A stretch of 64,000 nucleotides of DNA from Pleurodeles waltl (Eukaryota; Chordata; Amphibia; Caudata; Salamandridae), in the NCBI RefSeq assembly GCF_031143425.1, contig NC_090442.1:424407776-424471775 (forward strand). The letters are read 5' to 3'. Under the pieces are notes generated by a model, which saw only the letters and a list, made by a program, of their open reading frames with translations, was not told the origin of the DNA and did not search any database. Below, piece by piece: positions 36,339-47,945 of this stretch. The position numbers and the translations under genes are program-made. Every line of letters begins with the position of its first letter. The first letter of the stretch is position 1.

Positions 36339-36550
36339 ACTGACGTCGGCACGTCGTCGAGGACCTCTTATTGCCTGTATGACGTCAGACGGCGTCGCGT
36401 GGGCTAGAGTGACGTCCTCGTTGACGTGCAGAGACTAGTAAGATTTCCGTCGAATGCTGGCGCCATGGGAGTATTCATTAGGTGAGGAATCCACAGGTAG
36501 CTAATGTATCCACCAGAAAAGTCGTTACCGAAGGTAAGTAACTCGTTCTT
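36339..36550. repeat. Right inverted terminal repeat of DIRS B with extra right-end block
   Basis: Inverted partner of 30611-30788, plus about 34 bp at the outer end that the left end lacks. This block contains GTTACCGAAGGTAAGTAAC at 36524-36542. Confidence 0.9.
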
Positions 36551-37300
36551 TTGGTCTAATAGGATCATCAAACGATTCATTAAAGGTCTATTCAAGGTTT
36601 TCCCTCCAATAAGGCCTCCTTCTCCCGTTTGGCAACTGAATGTAGTGTTGACACAGTTGATAGTCCATTTAAACCCATTCACAAAGTGGACCTCAAGTTC
36701 CTGTTATGGAATATAACATTACTGTTAGCTTTAACAACCAGGAGACTGAGTGAAATACACACCTTTACAATTAAGGAGCCTTTCATGCGTTTTACAGATG
36801 ACTCAGAACCAACCTGAAGTTCATTCTCAGGGTCCCTTTGGATATTCATCTTAATGAGCCAGTAGTACTAAGAACTTTCTTTCCAAATTCTCAGTCAGCA
36901 GCAGAAACATTCCTGCCCACCTTAGACATCAAAAGGCGTCTGAAATTGTATTTGCATGGCACCAAACAGTTCAGAAAAACAGATCAATTGTTGGTAACAT
37001 ATGGAAATAACTGTAAAGGTGCCCCAGTCACAAAGGAAACCAGCGCTGGATGGATCTCATCTGCTTTACAGTGCTCGCATTTATATAGATGGAAGCCCTT
37101 TGACAGCTAAAGTCAGAGCGCATTGTACTAGAGCAGTTTCTACCTCGCTTGCATTGTTTGCTGGAGTGGCTCTGGAGGATGTCCTGCTGTGACATGGAAG
37201 AATGCTCATGCATTCACACAGCGTTATTGCCTGGAACCTGCGCAACACAGTGATGCAGCTCTTGGACATGCTGTGTTGCGTCACTTTTATCAATAAGGTG
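36551..37300 (+). pseudogene. DIRS C1 tyrosine recombinase relic
   Basis: Continues C1 after DIRS B. IIKRFIKGLFKVFPP near 36560 aligns with LIKQFIKGLFRTFPP in C2 near 54783; TLLLALTTRRLSEIHTFTI near 36720 holds arginine I; VRAHCTRAVSTSLALFAG near 37111 holds the H-x-x-R box; a tyrosine region (QRYCLE) near 37222 is in another frame. There are several frame changes and a premature stop near 37190. Confidence 0.8.
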
Positions 37301-37464
37301 AGCAGTATGTTTTCTTAAATATATAATTATTAAGCTGACATATGAAACCAATGTATATATGTTTATACCCAACATCTGCTATTGTGATGTTACGTTGATT
37401 GTACAAACACTATTGCTGCTTGTACATATACTGTTACGACTAGTTACTCTGATTCAAGCAGGTC

Positions 37465-37555
37465 AATCTTTGAAATACATTATACTGGAGAAGAAAGTAA
37501 GTTACTTGCTTGTAACTTTAGTTCTCCAGTATTAACATCTTTCTCGAAATTCACA
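37465..37555. repeat. Internal complementary region of DIRS C1
   Basis: Aligns with the C2 ICR: AGTAAGTTACTTGCTTGTAA and TCTCCAGTATTAACATCTTT correspond to 55770-55815 of C2. It is complementary to the C1 ends at 16090 and 40270. Confidence 0.75.
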
Positions 37556-37757
37556 TACAAACCACCTTCCTCCTCATAGAAGCTCCTCTTTTTCTTACAG
37601 GAGTACATTTGACACTAGTTCTTGAAGATCTGAGGGAATCGGCCTCTGTCAGGAGCATTCTAGAGGGTGCTGTTGCCTGCATAACTGGAGTTTGGTTTCT
37701 TTATAAATGATATGGATAAGTTACCAAAGTGAATATTTTGTTGACTTTTTAGTCTAT

Positions 37758-40107
37758 GGCAGTAGTTCCCAATCTGTGCGCTGCAGCACCCTGGTGCACC
37801 ATCAAAACTAGCCAGGGGCACCATCAAAACTAGCCAGGGGCGCGCCGCACACCAAGTATACATTTTAGGAACTACTGGTAGTGAATTAATGTGCCCATCT
37901 TACTGTTTCACCCAGGCTGAAGAACTGTGAAACTGCTGGATGTGAATGACAGTGACTTTTTACAGTGTTTGAAGAGTTGTGCTGCTAATAGTGGGAGCAG
38001 TTTCATATCTGAAACTCATTAAGAAGCCTTTAAGGCTTCTCTGTTGCCAGATGATCGCAATTAATGTGAATGAATTCTCACGAGCAATATCGCCATTCTT
38101 GAAAACAAGGAGAAAATGGAGCATTTGGTTCTTTTTTTTTTGTTTGGCTGAATTTCCCTAATCAAAAGCTAAAGTTGTAGTGGGGGTGTGATGTCTTTCC
38201 GCTCGTTATTTGCAAATTGCCCATGTTTAGCTCCTGAAGGTAACTTCTGCCGTGAAGTTTACTAAAGGTAGCAAATGAAGTTGATGCAAGGTTTCACCAA
38301 ACACGCAGAATAGATATTGCTCACATGCTGGCTCATTAAACACCCAGATCAGGTGCGATTCTCCCATATTGGTGGGCCCAGATCTCACGCTAGTCGCAAA
38401 CACTACATTGAATTGCACTTGCACGTCTTGATAGCCGGTCCTGCTGTGAGTGCTGGAAACGGACGATGTTCAGCAGACATAAATATGGAATCGGCTGCTT
38501 TTATTGAAAATGCCCTTTTCTAGAATTTTGTAGTTTCTTGTGGTGGGATGAAACCTAACAGCTCTGTTTAGTTGGACAACAACCACTAAAGCAGATAGAA
38601 AGATTGGAAACGGTTCTAACATTTAAAAAAACCATTAAAACATTTCCAATAAAAGAAAACTAACAACATGTATAATAATCTGCCTCAAGAGGCCTTTAAA
38701 AAAATGATTGACAGGAAAATTCCCAACCTCACGTTCATAAATGTAATAGAAATTACATTGCAGTATATCTAAATGCTTACCTTTTTTAGGAGGGGCCGAA
38801 AGCTCAGACAAACTCTATGTACCATACACATAACATTAGCTTTCTTGGAGGACATATATATTTATATCTGATAGACTTCTAGCTGCAGAGTCCTTACCTT
38901 TGAATTCCCTGGTGTCCGCTTCCAATCCAGAAGCATTTTGCTGAGCAATACCCTGCACACGCCGTTGGTGGCGCCGTTCGGATCCACATGTGTTGTCCGG
39001 ATCAGCGTGGCTTCGTTGGAGTCTTCTGACACGTCACTGTTGCCTAGAAAGGCACCACCCCGGCATGCATGTCAGTTCTTTTCCTTCCGCGCCGGTCTGA
39101 GATTGAGCTACCCTTTGCCTTTTTTTTGCAAGCCTTTTTTTCGACATTTTTTTCAATGATTTTTGTCTGTGCGAGGAATATGTAATCTAGGAAGACTGGG
39201 TTCAAGCCGTGTGGTACCTGTTAACGTGCCATGTCAGTGACAAACCCACATCAGGTAGTGCCTTTATAGGTGACCGTGATGTCACAGACGGCTCCAATGA
39301 TTCGGACGAAGCCACACGGAGCCCGATGTCGCAGGCGGATCCGAACGACTCCACCAGACTGTGCAAGCAGGGTTGTTGCTCAACAAAAAGATTTCTGATT
39401 TGAAGCGGACGCCAGGGAATTCAAAGATAAGGAATCTACAGCTAGATAGTCTCTACCAGATAATGAGTTACCGGAGGTAAGTAACTTGTTCATTTGGTAC
39501 TTGGCTTTCTTGAAACTGAGGTGATTTGACAAAGATGGAGAAATTTCTCCCAAGTCTTTGTTGGCGAACCTCACAATGTGACGAGCATGACATGGACGAT
39601 TGGCAGGATGTCAAGTAATCCACCTTATTTATTCAGGGCTCTGGTAGACTAAGGGGAAAATGCCCGTGGCTACTTTGGTTGCAGTAATAGTCTGTGCGTG
39701 GTGAACCACATGCGTCTACCTCCGTGCAGCATTCCCACATGTACAGCTTCTCCCGCATAAATACTGCTTGCATGTATATATTACTGCTTGGTCACAGAAA
39801 TGCAGGAAACGCACAGATCTAGAACACTCCTTGAAAATCAAAAGTTTGCTTTTGCCATTTCGAGACACTTTCTGAAAAGTAACAAACCATTGAACCTGGC
39901 TTTCAGCAAAATCTGACTTGACCTCTTTCTCGCTAAACGTTTTTGCAAGACGTAGTACTGTCTATATGGGATATATTTTCAGGGAATAAAATGGGAGTGC
40001 TCTCAAGGCCAGGCTCTCATCTCCTCACCCACCAAAAAAATAACATGATGGGGAGCTGGGGCCAATAGGTCATGGGAGCCATGGGTCGAAGTAGTTTGGA
40101 AACCACT
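37758..40107. mobile_element. Possible hAT-like DNA element block
   Basis: Begins CAGTAGTTCCCAATCTGTG and ends with the complement of CAGTGGTTTCCAAACTACTT: a short imperfect inverted repeat of the hAT type (CAGTRGTTYCCAA). It interrupts DIRS C1. No transposase is seen. A second copy of the inverted end (GGAACTACTG near 37878) delimits a possible 120-bp miniature element at its left edge, which contains a duplicated CATCAAAACTAGCCAGGGG. I find no clear 8-bp target duplication, so the boundaries are tentative. Within it, 37881-38867 and 39494-40050 hold nothing that I recognise. Confidence 0.4.
38868..39493 (+). mobile_element. Internally deleted DIRS derivative (626 bp, non-autonomous)
   Basis: The left end CTGATAGACTTCTAGCTGCA and the right end are inverted over about 55 bp (to GAATTCCCTGG / CCAGGGAATTC and beyond). 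The sequence after the left end resembles the 5' leader of DIRS D (CGGCATG...GTCAGTT.TTTTC and GAGCTACCC). A relic of the gag start (GGAAGACTGGGTTCAAGCCG near 39192) is followed directly by the 3' end. The right end carries GTTACCGGAGGTAAGTAAC at 39467-39485, as in DIRS B. It has no coding capacity and would depend on proteins of a full-length relative. Confidence 0.8.
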
Positions 40108-40270
40108 GGTAATGTTATGCTGATGTGGTATGTATGGTAATGTTATGTACTGCTTTACTGTGGTACCGTGGGACTCACACTTTGACGATGGGGAATGATT
40201 AAAGCATGTGAATCTGTGAAATATGCCAATACTAGAGAACTACAGTTACAAGTAAGTATCTTATTTTCCT
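40108..40270. repeat. Right end of DIRS C1
   Basis: GGGACTCACAC, GGGGAATGATTAAAGCATGTG and ACTACAGTTACAAGTAAGTA align with the C2 right end at 56056-56150. It is the inverted partner of 16090-16150. Confidence 0.75.
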
Positions 40271-42455
40271 ACATGGCTTCAAAACTGCTTGAAATTGCAT
40301 TCATTGAAGTAAAATGTTTTTGCCTCAGTAGTTTTGCCCGACTTATCCTGTGAACAAATATTGAGTTTTAAGTGAGATTATTGCACAGTCACAATGGTTT
40401 CCATAAAGCGATTGTGAAGTAGCGCCCACGTTATGCAGTCGTTCATGTTTTATTCATCCTTCTCTGTATGCTCACAAATGTTAGTTAAATACCTTCTTTA
40501 GTCCCATACCATGTTTATCGGCGTTATGCCCTCTGGTCTTACACTGGTCATCACCAAGTTGTGCAGTGTCTATTTAATTGGCACTGTAGGGCTGTTTCAA
40601 TAGGAGGTGCCTGGGATGTCCCATCCCCGTAATGCTCCCCACCCTTCTCCCCCTCCAACAAAGGCATACTTCTTAAAGGCAATGGCTACAGTGCCTTTGA
40701 CTACAGAGCTTTTCCTTGGCCTTTTTGCCTTCTCACAGCACTGATCCAGTGGATGCCTCTCCTGCTTGACTGCACTTTCTACCCTTTACATACTGGACTC
40801 TATCTGATGTATTTCTTCCCACCCTTACGTTGGACCACTTCCATCTACAATACTCCTGTCACAGGCCCTTAGTGTGGTTGTTGCTCAAGTGCTCTTATTG
40901 TTCCCATTTATCTTTGCCGTGACTGCTTTATATGAACCCAGGCTATTAATCCCCAAGACTTGCTATGTCTGCTCTTATTCTGTCCATCCTACCTTGAATG
41001 TGACTGTTGCCACTCTTTAGGATGTTTGTCCTCCACATCTAGAAGGCTCTTTTTTAACCTTCCATCATAAACTTCCTTTGTACTCCAGGTTTCAAGAGTC
41101 TCAGTAGGTGCTGCTTTCTTCCTTACCCCTTTACATGGATCAGGTTATTTGCCTGGCTCTTTGTTTTAGCTTGTGGAGCTGTTTTTTTAAGTATCTGAAA
41201 TGTTTGCCCATAGTACAAATAGATGGGACAAATCAGGACCGTGCAGGGCTGGTTCAGTGGAAAGAGATTTCTTTAACTCCTGGAATGCTGCCTCATGTGA
41301 TTGACCCGTGGAATCTTGCTGGTAACATTCTACTTGAGTAAAGATAAAAGGGAAGCAGCCATATCCTAAATAAAGTATGAAATGCCTGTTATGCCACATG
41401 AATCCAAAGATGCCCCCAACGGCATTTGGTACTATGTTGTGGATTATTTGCCTCCAATTTTATTTTATCTGCTTGGGGCCATGTTAATTCATCACCAAGT
41501 AAATCCCCAGGTATCTAAATTGTTGCACTATAGAAGCACACTTAATTGGATTGGCTGTTAGCTGTATTTGTCGGAGAGCAGTCAACACAATGTAAACTTC
41601 CTAGGTGTTTGTCCCATGAAGGCTGACTTGAGCTCCTCCAAGGGTCTTAATAATCTGTTCATGAGACACTGAAACAATGCTCGTGCCCCATTTATATCCG
41701 AGAAGTAGTCCTTGAATTGGAACATTCCTTGTGGTTTAAAGGAGAACGTCTTGTACAGAGCACTGCTGGTATCCCTTCATTAAGCCCAGGGTGTGATATA
41801 AACAGCTGCTCCCAGTCTATAAATAAGTTCATCCACCCTGGGCCTACCTTGTTCACTTGTTGGAACTCAACATCAAAGCATGGGAACCACAACAATAGAG
41901 ACGACCGATCACTATTCGAAGGCTCAATGATATCAAAGTCTAGCATGGTTTGCAGTTGTTTATCAGCTGCCCCTTTAGGTGCATCAGGAATCCATAATAT
42001 GCATATTCTGACTTGTTTTCCCAGATTGCATTCAGTCTTTTACTCGATCAGTGAAATTAAGTCTGGTAGAGAATCAAACACCTCCCTTTCAGCAGTAGCT
42101 TTCTTGGATCTTTCTTTTGGTAAGCTGTTAGCTGGGTCTGATCTAGTACTAAACTCATGGGCACCTAAATCTAGGAATGAAGAACTGAAGAAGCAGACAG
42201 TAAAGGGCGTAGATGTTCATTTGAGGCTCTGAAGGAGCAATTGCAAAAAAAAAAAAAAGCACTACTGCGCAGTGGAGGCTGCAGATTGAGGAGCTGAATC
42301 ACTGTGGTGCAGAGCATTGCTGCTGTAAATAGAAGAATCAGCTGAGGAAGGCTGTTGTACAGTGCTGTTTCTGTTCTAATAAACAAATTGAGTGAAGATA
42401 ATTAATGATGTACTATGGAGGGCAGATCTGGCAGAAGATCTAGCAAAAACAGATC
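40271..42455. other. Intronic DNA, no gene seen
   Basis: No protein-like frame, RNA gene or clear repeat. A sequence resembling a tRNA A-box (TGGTTCAGTGG near 41250) has no convincing B-box. Unique intron sequence or old unrecognised repeats. Confidence 0.5.
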
Positions 42456-42763
42456 TGATAGAGACTTCTAGTTGCAGATTCCTTACCTTAGAATTTCCAC
42501 AGGCCTCCGACTGTAACAGGAGATTTTTCTTCAAACAGTACCCCTGCATGCCAGTAGGTGACGTCTGTCGACTCCGTGGGCGTTGCTGGCGTCGTGGTCA
42601 CGGTGATGGCGTATATAGGCGCCTCCCCGGCATGTTGAAGTCAGTTGTTTTCTTTCGCGCCAGCCTATGTGCAGATCCGGAAAAGAGCTACCCCAGTCAT
42701 TTTTTGACTAACTGCAATATTTTGTCGAAATAGTTTTTGGCAAGTTTTGGTTTGCGTCGATGG

Positions 42764-44620
42764 ATGTCCCATGAGACTGGATTTAAGCCCGGTGACTCCT
42801 GTCACCGCATGATGTTGGTGACCGATCAGCACCCCATGTGCCTCTGGTGTCTGGAGCTAAATTGCGACCCGAAGTCGTGCTCAGAGTGTCGGGCCATGAA
42901 CCGGAAAGCTTTGAGGGAGCAGTCCCTGAAGCTCATGGTGGCACGACACTTGTTCCTGGTCCCGTTCGAGAGGAATGTCAGTAGACCAGTCGCAGAGTCA
43001 CTACCATTCTTCGTCCAAGTCACCAGGATATCGGGTAAGAAGAAGTTGAAGGCGAAACGTTCTTTGACTTCACCCCGTCGCTCACACGGCGTGGGATGAG
43101 CGTTGACGCTCTAGGTCTCTGTCCTCTGAGCCTCAGTCTGGGTCTGCTCTGCATGTCCCCAATTTTTCCAGGGACCGGGGCTACCACTGCCCAACTTAAG
43201 GAGCTCTATGAGGTCATGCGCCTCATATTTGGGCAACCGGACCCACCCTCTGCGTCTTTGAGCCCAGGGGAGTCGGTGAGGACTGCCTCGGGTTCACAGT
43301 CGTGACTTTAGTCCTGACCCCGGAGGACATCTCAGGATCCACTTCCAGATCCGTTCCAACGCCGGTCGTGCCGACACTCCTGTTGCGATTGGGCCCACAA
43401 TCTGTCAACCCTATACTCATTCCTGACGTCCCAGAGCCGGAACGATGTTGCTCGACGCCAAGTTAGTTTTCCAGGGTTGATGCTGAACCCTATTGCTATT
43501 GCTGTGGGTATGGATATGGGGATAGTGTAAAGGGGTTGCTGGACCCTTTAGAAGACCAGCTTGAGCCTGAACTGGACTGGGTAGAGTATTTGGGTGATGC
43601 CAGTGGGTTGGACACCTCCCCTGACACTGCCATGTTTTCTTCCAATACCGTGGCTACGGAGGAGGGAGCGTCTTAATCTATGGAGGTGAGAAGGGCGGCT
43701 GAGGTTTTGAACCTCTCGCTTCCTTATGTGGAGGTCAAGCCTAACCTCCTGACTAAAGTGCTTCAGCCTGGGGCCTCCAACTTGGAACCCCTTCTGCCCT
43801 TCAATGATGCACTTGCAGATCTCCTACTGGGGACCTTGTCCAAACCCAGCACAGGGGCTCCTGTGAATTGGACGATTGCCTACCGCCATCGGCCTGCATC
43901 GAATGACCCAAATTTCCTTACCCAACACCCTACACCTTAGAGCCATGTCATCCAGTCTTCATTATCCTCTGGCGCATTCCCTACCACTCCCCTGGAGAGG
44001 GTATCAAAAAGACTGGACAATTTAGGGAAGATGTTGTTTTCTGCCAGTTTAGCGATGTGGTCCATGAACACCGCATGCCTTTTGGGCTGCTATTCCCATA
44101 CTCCCTGAGATACAGTAGCGTAAGTGCTGCCTTAAGTTCTGGAAGAGGCCTGCAATGTTCTCTCCCAAGCCATGGCTGATGGGACAGACGCAGCCAAGTT
44201 CATGCTCCATTGTGGACTGGACATGATCAAGTCTCTAGGCAGATCGGTTGCATCAATGGCACTGAGACGCCACGCCTGGTTGAGGACATCTGGCTCTTCG
44301 GGGAATGTTCAGCAATCTTTGATGGACAGACCCTATGATGGCACTAGTCTCTTCGGAGACAAGGCGGACTCAGCATTCGGGTGATTTAAAGATTCCCGGG
44401 CTATGGCTCGGTCCTTAAGCCTTGTAGCCACTCCTCGACCCCCTCAGTCCTTCTCTTGCTTCTTTCATGGCTATGGAAGGGGCACCCAACCGCGTCCATT
44501 CCCTCCGGACCACCGATCCGCGCATGCTGTACAGCCCCTGCGCAGACGTGGGATCCACAAGCTCGTGGATCAGGTAGTCAGTTAGCTGCCCAGTACACCC
44601 CTGCCCCCTCCTCTGTCTCA
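42764..44620 (+). pseudogene. DIRS D gag-like relic
   Basis: Starts MSHETGFKPGDSCHR. The Cys/His set is degenerate: the first cysteine is glycine and the first histidine after C-x2-C is replaced. Core matches lie in separate frames: AAEVLNLSLPYVEVKPNLLT near 43698, LLPFNDALADLLLGTL near 43790, and HAWLRTSGSSGNVQQSLMD near 44270 followed by GTSLFGDKADSAFG. Stops and frame changes lie between them, for example a TAG after FLTQHPTP near 43938. Confidence 0.8.
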
Positions 44621-44639
44621 AACCCTTCCTAGTCAGTTA

Positions 44640-45747
44640 GCAAATTCTGCTGCCACCTGGTCCGGATGTCCTATCATCTGCCCTTCTGGAATTCCATTAC
44701 CACGGACAGGTAAGTTTTACAGATCGTCAGAAGGGGCTACTCCCTCCCCTTTGAAACTGCTCCTCCAGCCATGCCACCAACATTCGACCACCTGTTGGAG
44801 GATCATTTGGCACTTCTCCGTGAGGAAGTCAAAGCTCTCTTGGCCAAGGGAGCCATAGAGAGGGTCCCTGCACCAGAAGTATGTTGTGGTTGCTTTTCCT
44901 GCTACTTTATGGTGCCCAAAAAGGACAAGGGCCTTCGCCCTCTACTAGGCCTCCGGTCCCTCAATCTCTTCCTCAAGACGTGTTCATGAAAGTGATGGTA
45001 GTGATTGCAGCTCATCTGCGAAGGTTAGGGTGTTCCAGTCCCCTACCTCGACAACTGGCTGTTGAAGGACTACGGCGAACCTCCTGCATTCACTGGGGAT
45101 CACTGTCAACGTGCCAAAGTCACACCTGACTCCCTCTCAGGCTCTCCCTTTCATCGGAGCTGACCTGAGCATAGTGCAGTTTCGGATTTATTTTCCCGCG
45201 TGGTGTGCCAGGATATTCAGGCTATGATACCGATGTTTCTGCATCTATCCTGGGTTCCGGTGAGAATGACTGAGGCTGCTGGGCATCATGGCCTCCTGCA
45301 TCCTGTTGGTCCAACATGCCAGATGGCATATGTGGGCTCTGCAGTGGGGCCTGAAGTTCCAGTGGGCGCAGCATCAGGGGAATTTCTTTGACATGGTTCA
45401 GATCTTGGAGGGAACTGCACAAGATCTGCAGTGGTGGTTGACTAACTGATATCCCTCTCCCTTCCCCAACCAGATCAGACAGTGGTGACAGATGCATCAC
45501 TCTTGTGATAGGGCTGCCACATGGGACAGGCGGAGGTCAGAGGCATCTGGTCTCCAACGGAGTATGGGCTCCACATCAACCTTCTGGAGCTCAGGTCAAT
45601 CAGGCTTGCATTGCAAAGTGGTGCAGGTGTTGGCGGACGACACCACTGCCATGTGGTACTGCAACAGGGGGTGTGGGGACGTGTGGACCCTTTGTCAAGA
45701 GGCCCGTGTCTCTGGACATGGCTGGAACGTCTGGGCATATTCCTGGT
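44640..45747 (+). pseudogene. DIRS D reverse transcriptase/RNase H relic
   Basis: HLALLREEVKALLAKGAIERVP near 44807 and YFMVPKKDKGLRPLL near 44904 mark the reverse transcriptase N-terminal part. The catalytic region is shortened: about 200-250 bp between LFLKTC (near 44980) and MKVMVVIAAHLRR appear deleted, so the first catalytic aspartate motif is missing. RNase H sequence (TVVTDAS near 45480) follows in broken frames, up to the LTR junction. Confidence 0.75.
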
Positions 45748-45778
45748 TGTAAGGAAATGCTTTCCTTGGCATGATTAC

Positions 45779-47945
45779 TGTTAGACCTTTCATACTTGGC
45801 TTGGTCTCCCTTAGAGGCAAAAAGTTGTTCCCCAGGTTGTTGATGTGTGCTGGACTCTGATTTTGCTGTTTTTGTTACTCTGGGCACTTTACCATTGCTA
45901 ACCAGTGCTAAAGTGTAAGTGCTCCTGTACAAAATATGTATGTAATTGGCTTATCCATGATTGGCATATTTGGTTCACTAGTAAGTCCCTAGTAAAGTGC
46001 ACTAGAGGTGCCAGGGCCTGTAAATCAAATGCTACTCGTCGGCCTGCAGCACTGGTTGTGCCAACCACATAAGTAGCTCTGTAATCATGTCTCAGACCTG
46101 CCATTGCAGTGTCTGTGTGCAGTTTTAACTGTAAATTCGACTTGGCAAGTGTACCCGCTTGCTAGGCGTAAACCTTCCCTTTTCTTACATGTAAGACACC
46201 CCGAAGGTAGGCCCTAGGTAGCCCCAAGGACAGGGTGCAGTGTATGGTTAAGGTAGGACGTACAGTAATGTGTTTTATATGTCCTGGCAGTGAAATATTG
46301 CTAAATTCGTGTTTCACTGTTGCAAGGCCTGTCCCTCTCACAGGGGCTACCTTCTTTAAATCTGATTAAAGTGTAGATTCCCTTTGGGAGCGGATGGACA
46401 TTTGGAGTTTGGGGTCTCTGATCTCACAATTTAAAAATACATCTTTTAGTAAAATTGATTTTGAGATTGTGTGTTTGGAAACATTTTCTTGCTTGTACCA
46501 TTTGTGACTCTGCCGGTTTGTGGATTCCCTGTCTGGGTCAGTTTGACAGTTGGGCTGGTTGAACCTTACACTAGACAGTGACACAAAGGGAGTTGGGGTG
46601 TAGCCTGCATATCCTGATGAGCCATCTGTGGTAGGAGGGAGGTAAGGAGTGGTCACTTACACCTGAAAGGGCTGTGCCTGTCCTCACACAATGCAGTCTC
46701 CAACCCCCTGGTGAGTGTCTGGGGCCTGGGCTGAGCAAGGCAGGATTTCACATTCTAAAGAGACTTTACTTGGCCTACTTGAAAGGAGAAATTGGGTATA
46801 AGAAGGGCACCCAAAACCACAGACTTGAGAAACCCTTCTGGAACCAAGAGGAACCTCTGCCTGGAGAAGAGCTGAGGAAGAAGAGCTGTCCTGCCTGTGC
46901 TTTGTGGAGCTATCCTGCAGTTGCTGCTTCTGCCAGAGTAAGAGGGCAAAGACTGGACTTTGCGTGCCTTCCATCTTGTGAAGAACTCTCCAAGGGCTTG
47001 ATTTTAGAGCTTGCCTCCTGTTGTTTGAAGTCTCGGGGACAGCAAAGACTTCTCTCTGCCAGCACCTGGAGTCTCTGGAGAGGCTCCTACTCTGCCCTCT
47101 GGTGCCCATCCAGTTCCTAGTACCCTGAAAGGAGAAGCTGGCAGCCTAAAGAAAAGGAAATCCACGCACAGAGCGCTGTGCAGGGAAAAGATCGACGCAA
47201 CTCCGATCTGCGTCTGAAGAAACAACGCGCTGCCAGCACCGCGGCGGAAAATCGACACTCACCAGAAACGCAACTGAAGAATCGACGCACGGAGCAGGAG
47301 AAACTACGCGCAGCATCGCTGACGGAGGCTGGGAGAGCGCAACCCACATTGCATCGTTTTCGGATCATCGTGCGGCTGGATTTCCGACACAAGTACCGCT
47401 GCCCGGTCCTGAGAGTGCTGACCGGATCGACGCATCGCTCTCCTGCGGAGAGAAGAAACGACACGCCCCGACGAAAGGAGAAAACGCAAGGTCCCGCTCT
47501 TGAGTGTAATCGACTCATTGCATGCAAGCCCTTTTTGACGCACACTTGCCCGTGCCGGGTTATTTTTGACGCACCAAAGGTACTTTTTCACGCTAACGGT
47601 GTTAGTGTGTGTTTAAAACTACTTAGACTATTTTTGATTTTTGATTGATAACTTGACCCGTGTATTTTGGATTTTTGTTGTTTTGGTCTTGTTTTGTTTA
47701 GATAAATATTGCCTATTTTTCTAAACCTGTGTTGTCATTTTGTAGTGTTTTCATTAAGGTACTGTGTGTGTTGGTACAAATACTTTACACCTAGCACTCT
47801 GAAGTTAAGCCTACTGCTCTGCCAAGCTACCAAGGGGGTAAGCAGGGGTTAGCTGAGGGTGATTCTCTTTTACCCTGGCTAGAGTGAGGGTCCTTGCTTG
47901 AACAGGGGGTAACCTGACTGTCAACCAAAGACCACATTTCTAACA
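45779..47945. mobile_element. Solo LTR (2167 bp) nested in the Gmr1-like 5' LTR
   Basis: Perfect terminal inverted repeat TGTTAGA...TCTAACA. Flanked by ATTAC (45774-45778) and GTTAC (47946-47950), a 5-bp target duplication with one substitution. The uninterrupted homologue at 24174 reads GGCATGGTTGCCCCC at this point, confirming an insertion. It is not coding, and is a different family from the surrounding LTR. Confidence 0.85.

Larger units (their letters stand above)
30611..36550 (+). mobile_element. DIRS-like retrotransposon B, nearly intact
   Basis: A complete 5.94-kb element with long inverted ends that differ at only a few positions (30611-30788 against 36339-36550), long open gag and pol frames, and an ICR at 35909-36021. 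It inserted into the recombinase region of C1: C1 homology stops at 30610 and resumes at 36551. GC content is clearly higher than in family A. The near-identity of the ends and the open frames make it the youngest-looking DIRS copy in the window. One frame break is present between RNase H and the methyltransferase-like segment. Confidence 0.93.
16090..40270 (+). mobile_element. DIRS-like retrotransposon, copy C1, split by four insertions
   Basis: Own sequence survives as five pieces: 16090-18197, 20431-21268, 29839-30610, 36551-37757 and 40108-40270. Joined in order they follow copy C2 (49947-56150) from its left end (CAGTATTG, TTCATAAATTCACATGC) through gag, reverse transcriptase, RNase H, methyltransferase-like segment, recombinase, ICR (37465-37555) and right end. 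Intervening blocks are a solo LTR, DIRS A2, DIRS B and a hAT-like block. C1 therefore inserted first and was about 5-6 kb long before the later insertions. All coding parts are heavily decayed. Confidence 0.85.
42456..45747 (+). mobile_element. DIRS-like element D, left part, decayed and interrupted
   Basis: Left end CTGATAGAGACTTCTAGTTG, leader, gag, reverse transcriptase and the start of RNase H on the + strand. It stops abruptly at 45747, where a Gmr1-like LTR begins. The remainder, including recombinase and right end, should lie beyond that element and outside the window. Many frame breaks are present. Confidence 0.85.

Noticed and set aside
37758..37880. 120-bp hAT MITE
   Set aside because: Ends match the hAT type, but flanking 8-mers (GTCTATGG and GTAGTGAA) differ, so I kept only a tentative larger hAT-like block.
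41240..41340. tRNA-derived SINE suggested by TGGTTCAGTGG
   Set aside because: No B-box (GGTTCRANNCC) at the right distance, no target duplication and no tail.
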